From: Drosophila miranda
Taxonomy: Eukaryota > Arthropoda > Insecta > Diptera > Drosophilidae
NCBI RefSeq assembly: GCF_003369915.1
Contig: NC_046674.1
Coordinates: forward strand, 7,130,001-7,194,000
DNA length: 64,000 bases
Direction of reading: 5' to 3'
Part shown: positions 48,493 to 61,124 of the stretch, piece by piece
Position numbering within the stretch: the first letter of the stretch is position 1
Layout of the letters: every line of letters begins with the position of its first letter
Notes under the pieces: generated by a model
Told to the model about the DNA's origin: nothing
Seen by the model: only the letters and a program-made list of their open reading frames with translations
The model's database searches: none
Made by a program: the position numbers and the translations under genes

Positions 48493-51400
48493 ATGCCTGC
48501 GATCAGTGGCTCCCAGCAATCGAAAGTTCCCAGAACCCTATTGATGCTTTGGGGACTTTCCCTCTTCACATTGGTCCAGTGTAAGTTCTGCCTCATGTGC
48601 ATAGTATTGTTTTGTATTGTATCCACAACGAGATCGTGCCAATAGATCAAAGTGAGTTGTAATCGTGTCGTTTCATTTAATGTGTGTCAACATAAACATT
48701 CCAAGCCCAACACACATCTGTGGGGGCCCCTTAATGTCCGTCATCTAAAAATGGAATCACTAACAATGGTAATCACAGACCACCACCGAATAAAACGGAT
48801 TGGAATGAGTGGCGGCTACTATTATCGGATGTCAAGCGCCAGTGGCCGAGATATTTTAATTCCCTCACTGAATTAACGATGCATTTCGGTGTGAATTGGT
48901 TTGCTTTGCAATTGTGGTGGAATGTCGATGAATCGGTGAAGAGTTGGAAATTTAAGGCCATGAAAGAGAGGTACAGAAAACCCAAAATACAGTCCTATAG
49001 TAAGGAGCAAGCATCTATCTAAAAGAAGACCCTTTTAAATTTACATTGGGTTCGATTTTGGGCCCAAAATCTCACCTGAACCGCTCCTGTCATCCATTGT
49101 TTTGGGGGCATCCGACGATTCTTTGGATAATTGAGCTCCACAAACACACAAAATAATTGAATTAAAATCATTATGGGAATTACCATGGTCCACTTCTTGG
49201 TCAACAGCAACGGCGGAACAGTAGCCAACTTCTGGCCAAGCAGTACGGACACGGACACGGACACGGATACGTGGCTTGGGAGATCCGATTGATTCTCCAT
49301 AGAGACAGGAGCATTATGGTACTGCTGGAAGAGTTCTGTGTGAAGGTGTACTTCTGGCCGTTCCTCTCGTACCTGGCCAGCATCAAGGGATGGTGTCCGG
49401 TGTATCCGCCAGGTTACTATCCCGTGTACACGTGGCCACAGCCACAGCCACAACCGCCTGTGTTGCCTCCGCTGCCACCGACTGGTCCACTAATACCGCC
49501 TCCACCTGCTCTTCCGTCCACACCTCCAGGGATACCGACGTTCCAGCCAACGCCACCGTACCCACAGACACCGTTCACCCCACCGCTGATCACGACGAGC
49601 AGCACCAGCTCCTCCACTTCCACCACAATAGCGACTACCAGCACCACAACGGGTGTGACGACAACTAGCACCGCGGGAACCACCCTGCCCGTGCCCACCT
49701 GCCCGCCGCAGCCATTGGTGTGCCTGCCCGGAGGCGTGCGTCCGCTGCCCAACTGCCCCTGCATCGATCCTCGCCAGAATGCGCCCCTGGTGGCTGCCAC
49801 CGGTCTGATCGGTTCGGATATGATGGTTTTCATGCCGCTCAATGCGGGGCGGCGGCGTCGTCGTCGACGACGGCGTCGTATTCTCTTTTGAGAGTCACTC
49901 CCGATCCTCTCCTAACCATTCCGCACCACTACCCCTACCCCTACCACATGTCCAACAAAAATTCACAAAAAATGCAATAAACACAAACGATCACAAATGC
50001 AAAACAGCTGTAAATCAATTGGCAAATCTCAAAGCTCTCGACGATTCCCTGCCACGATCCCCAATCACAGTCACGTCCTGCTCTGCTCGTACTTCCAGCC
50101 CAGACCTGCTACGATGCTCGCTCCCGGCCGGGCAACTGCCTGGCCCTGACTTCCTGCTCCCACCTGGTGGAGGAGTACCAGAGCCAGGTGGGCCAGTCGG
50201 CAGGCTCCAACGACTTTCGGTCGTTTCTGGGCCAGTCCATATGCGGCTTCGATGGCTCCACTTTCATGGTAAGCCAAGGGAGGCTATGCCCTTGCTTAGG
50301 TTGCTGATCTAAGGACTCCACTCCACTCTTCTGCAGGTCTGCTGTGCCTCGGATCGGTCTACAAATGGCAGGAGTAGAAAGGATCTACTGGTGACCACCA
50401 CTGCACCCTTTGGCTTCTTTCATTTCTCGCCTCTGGGAGGCGGCACCACCACCGGAAGTCCACCTGTGTTTCAGCCCACACCACCGCCGATGCAGGGCCA
50501 AGTGGTGGTCAGACCCAGTCCTAATCTTCCTGCTCTAGCTCCGGCTCCACCTCAACCTCAGATTGCGCCCCAACAGCAGCTGGTCTGTGGCATCAGTGGA
50601 GCCACCTCGAACCGCGTGGTGGGCGGCCAGGAGGCTCGAAGAGGCAAGCAATCCCTGCCACTGATCTCCACTGAGAGACTCCTTGATACATCTCTACATC
50701 GTTTATGCAGGAGCCTATCCCTGGATTGCCGCCCTGGGCTACTTCGAGGAGTCCAATCGGAATGCCCTGAAGTTCCTCTGCGGCGGCAGCCTCATCCACT
50801 CGCACTACGTGATCACCTCCGCCCACTGCATCAACGGCCTGCTCACTCTGGTCCGCCTGGGGGCTCATGATCTGTCCAAGCCCACCGAGGCAGGGGTCAT
50901 GGACTTTCGCATCCGTCGCACTGTCGTCCACGAACGCTTCGATCTGACGTCCATTGCCAATGACATTGCCCTGATCGAGCTGAGTGGAGTAGCAGCGCCT
51001 CTCACTGGTGAGTGGAGAGCAGGCGGAACGGTCTGACTGATCTCTCTCTGTCTAATCCCTATTGATCTCCAGCCAACATAGCGCCCATCTGCCTGCCCGA
51101 AGCGGCCAAGTTCCTGCAGCAAGATTTCGTGGGCATGAATCCCTTCATTGCCGGTTGGGGGGCCTCCAAGCACCAGGGACCCACGTCCCAGGTTTTGCGC
51201 GATGCCCAGGTGCCGATCGTGGCCCGTCAGAGCTGCGAGCAGAGCTACAAGTCCGTGTTCCGGTTTGTCCAATTTAGCGACAAGGTGAGCCACAATCACC
51301 TTTCCACAGGGGAATCCTCAGATTCCGAGCATGGATGCTATAATTAATCCTTTTTCAGGTGATCTGTGCTGGCAGCTCCAGCGTTGATGCCTGCCAGGGG

Positions 51401-51824
51401 GATTCCGGTGGACCACTCATGATGCCGCAGGTCAGTTACATGTCTCATATCTCACATCTCCGATCTCATCTCTTGGTCAGTGAGTCATTGAACCTGTTTT
51501 GGCCACATCTTGTGCACATCTTGTGCTCCAAGGTGGTTCAGTCTGTCTGGCCGCTAATTGCCTGCGCACCGCACCGGTGACGTCTGAATCAGTGGCCAAC
51601 AATGTTTTTGTTTGTTTATGAGAATTTCTGGGATTTGCCAAAACATCTAACATTCTATCCATCTGTTTCCGTTCCACTTTCAGCTGGAGGGCAGCGGCTA
51701 CAGGTTCTACCTGCTGGGCCTCGTCTCGTTCGGCTATGAGTGTGCGCGACCCAATTTCCCAGGGGTCTATACGAGAGTCGCCTCCTACGTTCCATGGATC
51801 AGGCAGCAGATCTCAATGGGGTAG
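48493..51824 (+). CDS. CLIP-domain trypsin-like serine protease (single CLIP domain)
   Basis: Exons 48493..48580, 50099..50268, 50337..50643, 50711..51007, 51073..51284, 51359..51430 and 51684..51824 join to 428 residues. Exon 1 is a signal peptide ([14 protein letters not shown]). The CLIP domain runs from [13 protein letters not shown] to FMVCC with six cysteines, followed by a Pro-rich linker. Activation is after Arg in SNR|VVGG. The triad is intact: His in ITSAHC, Asp in NDIALIE, Ser in CQGDSGGP; Asp six residues before the Ser predicts trypsin-like cleavage. Such secreted zymogens act in Toll, melanisation or clotting cascades. The intron after 50643 starts GC rather than GT. The exon 1 link across 1.5 kb is inferred from phase and the signal peptide. 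A TCAGTTT initiator sits at 48450-48456. I cannot assign a fly symbol. Confidence 0.85.
48581..49165 (+). other. intron 1 of the single-CLIP protease, left part
   Basis: AT-rich, with no supportable ORF. The rest of the intron holds the proline-rich ORF. Confidence 0.5.
49316..49891 (+). CDS. proline/threonine-rich ORF with poly-arginine tail, nested in protease intron 1
   Basis: I do not recognise this gene. From the first ATG the frame gives 191 residues, but it is open back to 49166, so a 5' exon may be missing; possible acceptors are CAACAG (49207) and CCATAG (49302). Features in order: a hydrophobic/aromatic start ([17 protein letters not shown]), [17 protein letters not shown] repeats, a long Pro stretch, a Thr/Ser run likely to be O-glycosylated, and a Cys-containing segment ([22 protein letters not shown]). 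It ends with about ten arginines then ILF. AATAAA at 49976-49981 follows the stop by 85 bp, which supports a separate transcript. It looks like a secreted or cuticle-type low-complexity protein, but that is a guess. Confidence 0.6.
   Translation: MVLLEEFCVKVYFWPFLSYLASIKGWCPVYPPGYYPVYTWPQPQPQPPVLPPLPPTGPLIPPPPALPSTPPGIPTFQPTPPYPQTPFTPPLITTSSTSSSTSTTIATTSTTTGVTTTSTAGTTLPVPTCPPQPLVCLPGGVRPLPNCPCIDPRQNAPLVAATGLIGSDMMVFMPLNAGRRRRRRRRRRILF
49976..49981 (+). terminator. poly(A) signal of the nested proline-rich ORF
   Basis: AATAAA 85 bp after the stop at 49891 and upstream of the CLIP exon at 50099. Confidence 0.55.
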
Positions 51825-53625
51825 GGGAGCACCAAAAACAGCTCACTTACAAAACGGGGCGTATAGGCGGGGATAATGCAAAATTATAGGTATATGTGTT
51901 ATAATAAAAAATACAGTAAATTGGATGTTTTAATGTTCCCACCTGATTTATTTTTAATTGATTTTACACTCAGTGATGGAAAACAAAAATGAACTAAATT
52001 CTCAATATCCATCTGCATGACTAAGTCGTTCTTCTTTGGATTTAGGTTCAAGATCAAGATTCAAATATTACTTAACAGTCTGTGAGAGGTTCTTCTCCGG
52101 CTATATCTTACGTGAAAAACAACCAATTTGTTGAATTAAATATTGTGTTATCTTTTATGCTAAATCGGAAAACTCTAAAAATCGCATGGGAACCTGTGGG
52201 AATTCTTTCTACGAGTATAGTCATAAATTTTTTATAGCTTTTTTAATTCAGTTTGCGTTATTTTTAGCGCTTTAACAATGTATGAGCAGCGCGATTATAT
52301 TATAGGAATTGAGTGTTATTCGCGATAGGAATCAATCAATAAAATAAACTGAGTTTATTTGAGGGCAGAACTTTGAAACTGTTGGAGGGATAAAATAATG
52401 TCGGGCATGCGTGCTGTGCTGAAATATTGATAAAGTAGTCATCTGTCGAGCCGGAACCGAAAAAGAGCAGTTCTTCGACTGCGATCGGAAATTCCCGCAC
52501 TTGGGCCACCCGCTGGCACCTGTGCTGCATTGCCAATCAATCTGTGGGATTACTCATAATAGAATGCTTTACATTATGCCACTCTCGGCTGCATCGCTCG
52601 CATGCCAATTGGCTCTGGACTAAAGCTCTGGCTTTTGGCAGCCTGGAGGCGGAATGCCAAGCATGCCGATTGGCCCGTTCTAAGGCGAATTAAGTAAGGC
52701 GATACTTAGTATAACTGCAAAATCAAACGATGCCGTCACATGGCACCCCCTCATACACTCTTTCTGCGATAGTAGCTGTAATCGCTCAATCAGGGGAGAG
52801 CTTTTACGATTCGTGCATACGAATGCAATGTCAATGCTAATCTTGATACGGATAGAGAGAGACAGAACAGAAGCAGCGGCAGCGCGGCGGCGGCGGCTGC
52901 GGCGGCCGCTCTGCAGCAGACCTTAGACAGCGGTTGGAGGCATCATAGCAGTTTGTTAAGTGATTCCCAATTGACATGTCAACTGGATCCGTTTTAATTT
53001 CCCTTGATAAATGGCATTTTAAATTTTTGTTTCATTCGTCTAATTGAGTCACAAAATTCTTGGGACTGGACCAATGACAAATGCGGAGCAAGGCGCCAAA
53101 ACGGCAGACAAACAAAGTGACCTCACACTCTCACACGCATTACGCGGTAGTTGTAATTGTATATTTCTAGTGGGCATAAAGGAACATAGAAACACACAGC
53201 ACATAGCATACTCTTACGACTATAATTTGCCTCCTTTTGACTCATCCGTTGAACGATTCCCATTCCATTAAAACGCTATTTTCGTATAATTTTAGGTTTG
53301 AGTTCTATTATTACATGCACACATTTGGAAATTTGTATTGCGTTAGTGTTTAAATATGGGTCTGGGAAAATCGTGTCTCCCCCGATCGACCGAGTTTGGT
53401 GATTTTTCCGGCTTGATTAATATATTTCAAAAGCGATTAAATTTGTGCTACCATCAAAATCCAAGTGAACCCCAAATGAAATGATCTCTATTCGCATTCG
53501 CATTCGAATTTGCAATCGCACTCGCACTCGCACCGCTGTTCCGTTAGTGAGAGCTTGCAAGAGAACTACCGACGACCGACGCAACGCAGTGGGATCGCTC
53601 TGGGAGAGAGATAGATCGGACTGCA
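51825..53625. other. intergenic stretch between the two CLIP proteases
   Basis: AATAAA at 51903-51908 probably ends the first protease. The remainder is AT-rich, with a GCGGCG-rich patch at 52876-52910 and CATTCG/CTCGCA short repeats near 53495-53530. No gene seen. Confidence 0.55.
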
Positions 53626-53632
53626 TATAAAG
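53626..53632 (+). promoter_or_regulatory. TATA box (TATAAAG) of the double-CLIP protease
   Basis: The TATA box lies 31 bp upstream of an initiator-like TCAGA (A at 53657), so the 5' UTR would be about 200 nt. Confidence 0.7.
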
Positions 53633-53855
53633 CTCAGCTCAAGCGGCCGAGTTCTCAGACAACACGAAGACGCGACGCGATGCGAGCCGATGCTTTGGTC
53701 ACGCAAGCTAACAAATTTAACAAATACAAATTATTATTAAACGAAGAAGCTTCGATTTTGATTTGAATTTCGATTCGAGAGACATTTCAGTCTGATAACG
53801 ATCGTCCGACAGTGAACAGTAAACAGTGAACAGTGAACGCCGCGAAGCTCTCGCC

Positions 53856-56846
53856 ATGAAGTCGGTGTTTGGTGCCAGTGCTGTGATCACTCTCCTCTAC
53901 TTCCTCCTCCTTGGCGAGCCGTCCGCCTTCGCTCAATTTAACAATCAGCGCCGGCAAGGTAGTTACTCGAACTTGTACTCGTACTTAATTAGTAGAAAGC
54001 TTTCAGACCTGGCTACTACCTACTACCCATATCTATCTATCATTTCTCATTTCTGTGGAACTTTTAACGATGTGATGTGAGCAAACAAACAACTAATCCG
54101 CGCCATCCCAAAACCAGTTCCATTAACAGCAACGAAAATCAGAATCAGAATCAGAATCCGAATTTAAACTAATCAAAACTCATAAAATGTTCAGCGAGTT
54201 TCAGCCAATTCGAATGGGAATAACTAAATTGGTCCAAATATTGATTTGATTATCCAAAGATACCCAAAGACACATATGTATGTATGAGTGTAACAGAGTA
54301 GGCGCGGATACAAGTTCATGGCAAGTTCGTTGCTCAAGTCTTTCGATCCATTTCCACCTGTCGCACCGGTTAATAGGGCAATTTGTATGAACTGCACAAA
54401 ATGGTGTCTTAAGTTATTTATTATAAATTTCGGCTCATCGCGTTCAAGTTCAATTCCAGTTCAATTTCGTGAAACCAGTCGCCAAGGTCGGACTCGGACT
54501 CAAACTCAGATGTGGACGTGTGGACAGGTGGTTATTACCAGTGAGGCGTTTCCTTAGAGCTGCCTCGTCTCTGTCTTTGTTTACTTTTGCGTGGGGTTTT
54601 TTGTTCGAGTGTTTTGTGTTAATGATTAAGTGTGTAGATTGTTAGAAGTGTCAAAGTTTTTATTACTATATGTAAATCGTAGTGCAAAGAATCGGACTAA
54701 ACTAACCCCACCCCTTGTCTTGGTATGCCTACAAAAAATGAGGAATATTCTTGCTTTTAAAGGGGTTTTTATAAAAGAATTGCTGAGATAAGTTTCGGTA
54801 ATCTTTCAATATTATAGTATTAAAGGCTATTGAGATTGAGACTCATATGATCGTTGCTGGAATTGCTTAGATCAGAACTACTACATATATCATGTCTTTT
54901 TCGACTAACTTTACCTCACAGACACATCTTTTGTGGCCACATTCGGTAGAAGTAACCTAATACTAATATTTAACTCATTGTTCCAATTATTTCCTACTAA
55001 AATAACCATAGAAATGTTTAACAATTCAATGGTTTGTGTCATATTTTCAATCAGTCCCGCCCAAAGACTAACCCACAACTTGGCTTCCGATCTTCGTCTT
55101 TCGTCCTCTAATGTGGAACCTCTCCGTTGTGCCCTCTCTCTTCCAGTTCGTCAGAACTGCATCACTCCAGAGAACTACTATGGCAGCTGCGTGGCGCTTA
55201 GATACTGCCCCCAGGTGGTGAACGTATTCCAGAGCACCAGCAGAGAGCGCGCTGAGCGCTATGTGATCGCCCTGCAACGCAGCTGTGGCACCCGCAACTT
55301 CAATGGGGATCCGGTGGTAGGGAGCACACACTCTTTCTCTCATTTCTCAACTTTTGCGGTTATGCTGAGCTTTGGCTTCTCTTGCTTCTCCCTCCCTGCA
55401 GCTGTGCTGTACTTCTCCGCAGAATAATCCACAGACCACAGAGCGGCCATCCAATCCCTTCTTTCCCAAAGAGCAACCGTTTGTGGGTCCTCAGCCGCCG
55501 CCAGATGTGCCCAATCGCAATCCCTTCCTGACCACGCAGCGACCACCCACCACCACCACAACGACGACAACGACGCGTGCTCCGGTTACCTCGGCAGCAC
55601 CGCTGCTGGAGCTCCGTGGACCCGTCTGCCGTGGACCGGACACCAAGCCCGGCAATTGCGTCGGTTAGTATTTCTGTGGAGTGTGTACCTCTCGACTGCC
55701 TCTAACCATCTGCATTCCCGCATCAGATATCAAAAGCTGCCCTTTGTTGCTCAATCAACTGATTGCCAAGCAGAAGGATTCCACCTTCGTGAGCTTCCTG
55801 CAGGCCTCGCAGCGCATCTGCGGCAACGTAGGCTCCACGGTCTGCTGCCCCAATGGCCAGACGGCGACGAATGAGCCGGTAGTCACTCCCACAGTCAGCA
55901 CGGAGGATGTGCCCCGACGTCTGCCCAATGTGGAGGAGGGATGTGGCTACACTCTGAACACCTTCAAGAAGATCGTTGGCGGCGAGGTGAGTCGCAAGGG
56001 GGCCTGGCCCTGGATTGCGCTCTTGGGCTACGATGATCCCTCCTCGTCGCCGTTCAAGTGCGGTGGAACTCTGATCACCGCCAGACATGTGCTCACAGCG
56101 GCCCACTGCATCCGTCAGGACCTGTAAGTGAAAGTTTCTCCTCTCTCCAGAGCTCTGTCCTAAGACTATCAATTGATTGCAGAATTTTCGTGCGACTGGG
56201 CGAACATGATCTCTCCACGGACACCGAGACGCGCCATGTGGACGTTAATGTGATCCGAGTAGGTCCAATATATCCCAAGGTCTATACTTCTTATAACTGG
56301 AGTATTCTCTGCTTTCAGTATGTGTCCCATGCAGAGTACAATCGCCAAAATGGACGCAGCGACATTGCCATTCTGTATCTGGAGCGGAACGTACAGTTCA
56401 CGGACAAGATCACCCCCATCTGCCTGCCCCACACGCCACAGCTGCGGGGCAAGTCCTATGTGGGCTACATGCCCTTCGTGGCTGGCTGGGGCAAGACCCA
56501 GGAGGGCGGGGAGTCGGCCACCGTGCTGAACGAGCTACAGATCCCCATCTTCGACAACGAGCAGTGCCGCGAGAGCTACGCCAAGCAGAAACGCTACTTC
56601 TCCGCCGACCAGTTCGACAGTGCGGTCGTGTGTGCTGGCGTCCTCACCGGCGGCAAGGACACCTGCCAGGGCGACTCCGGTGGCCCACTGATGATACCCG
56701 AGCCGTACCAGAACAGCGTGCGCTTCTATCTGATCGGCGTGGTCTCGTACGGCATTGGGTGTGCGAGGCCGGAGGTGCCCGGCGTCTACTCTAGTACCCA
56801 GCACTTCATGGACTGGATCATCGAGCGGGTCCAGGAGACGACCTGA
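53856..56846 (+). CDS. double-CLIP-domain trypsin-like serine protease (CG1299-like)
   Basis: Exons 53856..53958, 55147..55316, 55402..55663, 55727..56123, 56183..56258 and 56319..56846 give 511 residues. Exon 1 is a signal peptide (VITLLYFLLLGEPSAFA). Two CLIP domains follow: the first from NCITPENYYGSC to VLCC, the second from VCRGPDTKPGNC to STVCC, linked by a Pro/Thr run. Activation is at KK|IVGG. Catalytic His (LTAAHC), Asp (SDIAILYL) and Ser (CQGDSGGP) are intact, and Asp six residues before the Ser predicts cleavage after Arg/Lys. It should be a secreted haemolymph zymogen. The first CLIP exon has the same 170-nt length and phases as the CLIP exon of the upstream protease. The best match I can recall is D. 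melanogaster CG1299, which also has about this length; I have not verified it. Confidence 0.9.
53959..55146 (+). other. intron 1 of the double-CLIP protease
   Basis: 1.2-kb intron, GTAGTT donor and TTCCAG acceptor. No exon seen. Confidence 0.6.
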
Positions 56847-58300
56847 GATTGAGATGCCATCCACTTCTATCCATTGTATTTTTTTCTACCTATGTAATAA
56901 GCTCTCCCCCAACTCGAAGTAAACTTCCTCTCAGATTCTGTAAGCGTAAAACTCTCGGAACTCGGGGAATTTCTGGCTTCTGGGCTGTGGGATCTGCGAT
57001 CGAGTGCAAATATTGACACTGGCCCTTTTGTCTTGGCCTTTGTTCTCATGACACCGCGGCGATGTCTAATCCCCGGGTCATGTGCCTGGACGCAGCGCGA
57101 TCCCCTTTGAGGGTTGTGCCTTGGCCTGACGCTTATGCTTATGCAAATCGAGGGCAAGACGCTTCATCGATCATGCTGGTAATGATCGCGTCTTGGGCCA
57201 CCCCTAGGAGAGGGTTATGTAAATGCGAGCATGCAAGGATGCCTGGACATGAACTGCATTGTAATTGCATTGAAAGAAGCCACAAGCGCGGATTTGCATA
57301 ACTGATCGCAGGCGCAGCGATGTCTTCAAGGTTCCTTCTATCGCCTGGGCGCCATCTCCGTCTCTCGCCGAACAAAAGGGGCAGAGCATCAGAACATCCC
57401 CTGCCCCAACTTAAGTCAACAGTAGAAACAGCAGATGAACAGAAATCAAATGCCAGACACAATGTAAGACGAATCCTTTTAGAAGTCAGAACGCCTCCCG
57501 CGCATTTGTGGCCACATGGCTGGGGTTCTCGGTTGCTCGGGTCTTTTGTGTGCTGCATCCACATTGTGATTCCAATCGCATCTGGCAGATGATTTAGTGC
57601 TTAAGCGAGAGTTCATTAAACTGCCTTACCTTCCCCTGATCTCATTCATCTCTTTAAAATTAAGTTTCAATCACAACAGCGAAAGTAAAGCAGAAGGGAC
57701 ACTGATCCCTGATCTGATCATCATCATCATCATCAATAATGCCAACAAAATTTGCATCCCAAGAATCGCCCTCTCTTGTTTTTTTTTTTTGCTAAATTTG
57801 CATACCTAAACCGCTTCCCGAAACCCCACCTCACATGCCACAAGGGTGTTAATATCATCATTACCCGATTCCCAGACAACAGACAAGATTTTCGCAAGGG
57901 TTTGCAAGGGTTTGCCTTTTGCGGTGTCAAGAGCTGCACAAAGGGTTTGCCCACAATCGCAAATGTAAACACGATCCGTCAATATCAATTGTGATCTGCA
58001 ATAGTGATCAATGATAGCGATGATCTCTCAATTTGCAGTGATAGGCCGAAGGCCATTATAAGCCAATCCATGATCGGAAAACTCTGCTGCTACGCTGCTG
58101 GCTGCGCTGCCCCGTCGTCGTCGTGCAATGTGCTATCAGTGCTGTATCGAGTGATATAATAAAAACCCTTATAAACCTGTATAGCGAGGCAACAATGTTG
58201 CTAGTTAATGGGGATGGCTGTAACCATTATCCGTGATGCTAGCGGGGTTCACTTTGATTCGAAAGAAATGAAAGATTTTTCTTATTCTGGTTGAACTTTA
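56847..58300. other. intergenic stretch between the double-CLIP protease and nab
   Basis: No gene seen. The ORFs of 60-141 codons have no domain, start context or splice support. No AATAAA follows the protease stop closely. Confidence 0.5.
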
Positions 58301-58338
58301 CTAGAGTTTTATTTTCTTCTATATAACTAAATGATGCA

Positions 58339-58344
58339 TTTATT
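58339..58344 (-). terminator. candidate nab poly(A) signal
   Basis: TTTATT on the plus strand about 190 bp past the nab stop; another lies at 58308-58313. Confidence 0.45.
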
Positions 58345-58532
58345 ACAGCAAGTATATTTTAGTATAGATCACAGAGATTACAAACTAATCATTCACTTAA
58401 GCGACATACTAAAAAAAATGTTCCTCTTGGACGAATCTAAACTAATGGAATTGCACTTGAATTATAACGATTTATACATCTAAATCTGGCACTACAACAG
58501 AGGATCGGAGGATCGGATCTCTTTTTCTTCAG

Positions 58533-61124
58533 CTAGGCTTCCGGGGAGGCGGCAGCGGCGGCGGCATTCCTTTTCAGGGCCAGAACTTCGTTCAGTGTGG
58601 GACTGAGGGCGAGGGCGGGATTGGCCACGGCTATGATGTTGTCCCCCGCAGCGGAGATGACCTGGACGCCGCTCAGAGTTGAGGGCGCGGAGACGGTGCC
58701 ACTTAAGTCCACAGATTCGCAGGGCGTGGACGAGGCATCCATCTGGCGGGAGAGGGGCGACCGCTCACCTTCCAGACCATTGCAGGCCGTCTGTGTGGGG
58801 GAAGATGGGAGAGAAAAATCGTTCTTTACTCGGGGTCTCCCTCCGGGGCGGACTGCACGCATAGCGCTCCAACACATACTCACTGGCATTGGCGGGGAGC
58901 TGGAGGAGTTGCTGAAGGAGAACCGCGAGTCGTTGTCCTCAAAGTCGGCCGTCTTGCCCAGCCTGGATAGGAACGATCAGGACGTATTTTAGTTAAATTT
59001 AAAAAAAAGGATTTCTCTCTCATACTCACGAGAACTTGGCGATCTCCGTAAGGTCGAATGGCGGCTTGGCGAACTTCTGGTACATGGCAAAGAGATTGTA
59101 GCGCGAGTCCTCCACAGCTTCCTTTTATGTATGGGTTATCAATGAGATCAAGGATTAAAGTCTCTGCAGGGGCTACAAAAATCGTACTACGAATTGAAGC
59201 TTGAAGCTAAGCGTGGCAAGAAGAGAGTTCTTGTGGAGTTTGTATGGCAAAAGGAAGAATAGACAATTGGATATTTCGTAGGACTCATTTATTTATTGAC
59301 TCAACAGAGAAGGAGGTACAACAATCAATATATTGCAAAGGACTACCGACTAAATAACTTTTGGCTATATATAATCGATGCTTGACTATAGTAACTAAGC
59401 GTAAGGGGTTAGTGGCAAGGCGAAAAGTGGGTGTTAAGTGAAGATCAAAGATCAAAGTTACAAACAAAATACCAGAAGTATCTATAGTCAAAAAACGCAA
59501 CAATCTAAGATAATACTGATTACTTTATAATAATACTAAGATAGTACGGATTTCTACCGATTGAAAGTTCTATTTACAAAGAGGGTTCCCCCATAAGAAG
59601 GGAGTGATATGGTATGGCTGAAAACCGATCCCAAAGCTATCCCAGATATTCTTAAAAGAACCTCTGGATTATATGTTAGTGTTAGTATTTGTGTTCTGCG
59701 GATCGCGAAAGCTGCAAAGCAAAGTTTTGGTTATCCCCCCGCCCTCAAGCTGGAAGCTCCCCGAAAGCTGTTGGCTGAAGCTGAAGCACTGCACCAGGCG
59801 ACGACTTACGGCTCTACGGATTCAATCTTCCTTACCCTGTTGAGATCCATGGGCAGCTGTGCCGCCTCCGTGGAGGAGAGACGCTGCCGCTTGGGCGGCA
59901 TCGACGCATCGCTCGACTCGCAGTCAACATCGCTGGGCACACAGCCCGAGCCCGAGCCAGAGCCAGAGCCCCGCGCTCCACCCGCACCATGGGCACCCGG
60001 CAGCTGGGTGAGCAGTCCCCCGTAGCGGGCTATGCTCGCCGAGTGGCCGAATCCTGCATCCTTGACTATCTGCCGCGCCAGCGGGAAGAGCTCGTCGCGG
60101 CGGGTAAGCAACCAGATGGTCTGGGGATTGCGACAGAGCTGGGCGGCCGCCTCGTTGACGCACACCTCATGGAGCGTGAGGGGCTTCTCCGGGCGGCGCT
60201 TGCAGTCGAAGCGGCCGTAGATGGCCGAGTACTTACGGATCTCGTCCATGCGACGCGGATCGTGCTCGCTCATGGCTATCACCTGCTCCAGTTCGCGGGT
60301 GGTGCGCTTCCGGGTGGTCTGGGCGCGTGGCTCCCGCTGCGGCAGCTGGCGGCCGATCTTCTCCGCGCACATGGTGATGCGCTGGATCTGCATCTCGGTG
60401 AGGACCGGCGTCAGCTGGGGCGAGCTGGAGGAGACCTGGTGGGCTGTGCTAACCGAGACACAGGCCGCTGATCCTGGCATGCTGCTGGGATTGGCATTGG
60501 AATGTGTCTGGGGATTGGGATTGCTAGTCAGGGGTGTTGTGGAGGGCAGGACAATGGAGGGCAGGACGGGCACCGAGGTGCAACTAATTTGGGATATTAG
60601 GTGGGGGACAGTCGTGACCGCCGGCGCCGTCGCGGTCGCGGACACAACCGGACCAGGGGCCGGAACCGGGGCCGGCGAGGCCTGGAAGGAACCTGTCGCA
60701 TTGAAGGAGGGAAATTTTTGGCGGGGCAGGGCAGGCGTGGTGTCCGGATTGAAGACCAGCGCTGGCTTGGGCGGTGTCTCACACAGACCTGGAAGCATCA
60801 TCACCCGTTTAGTCAAGGATACCAGGAGCTGGCTGGGAGGATCACTCTTACCCAGCTGCGGCATGAGGACGCCCTGGAACAGGCCGGGATTGTTGGCCCA
60901 CTCATGCAGGGCCTTTTGCAGACGCCGCACGTGCAGGGGCTTGGATGCCATGCCCACCAAAGCCATAATCTCGAGAAACTCCTCCTCGCCGGCGTCGTAC
61001 AGCTGCTGCACATCGTCACCGCCCATCTCGAGGAGCGTGTCGTAGTAGGCGAGAAGACTGGCCCGCTGGAGCACTCGGTACAGCTGCACCTCCGCCTCGT
61101 TGCCCGGCCGGGATGTGGTGATCA
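58533..61124 (-). CDS. nab: nab, NAB-family transcriptional co-regulator, 5' exon(s) not found
   Basis: Minus-strand exons 61124..60852, 60788..59836, 59121..59030, 58962..58884 and 58790..58533 encode the last 550 residues. The first begins in phase 1, so an upstream exon with the start codon is missing from this model. NAB proteins bind EGR-type zinc-finger factors and act as co-repressors or co-activators; fly Nab partners Rotund and Squeeze. The NCD1 domain is clear (EVQLYRVLQRASLLAYYDTLLEMGG to LHEWANNPGLF, exon 60852-61124). A Pro/Ala/Ser-rich linker follows, then NCD2 (MSEHDPRRMDEIRKYSAIYGRFD to LARQIVKDAGF). A GSGSGSG run, a PPKRQRLS nuclear-signal-like patch and an Ala-rich tail end it. 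The 714-bp intron at 59122-59835 has nothing coding. Confidence 0.9.

Noticed and set aside
49185-49293. Short [14 protein letters not shown] as the start of the proline-rich gene
   Set aside because: It is in a different frame and stops at TGA before the proline-rich part.
58752-58780. Possible 29-bp intron in the last nab exon (GTGAGC to CGCCAG)
   Set aside because: Too short to be spliced; the frame is open through it, so I treat it as coding.
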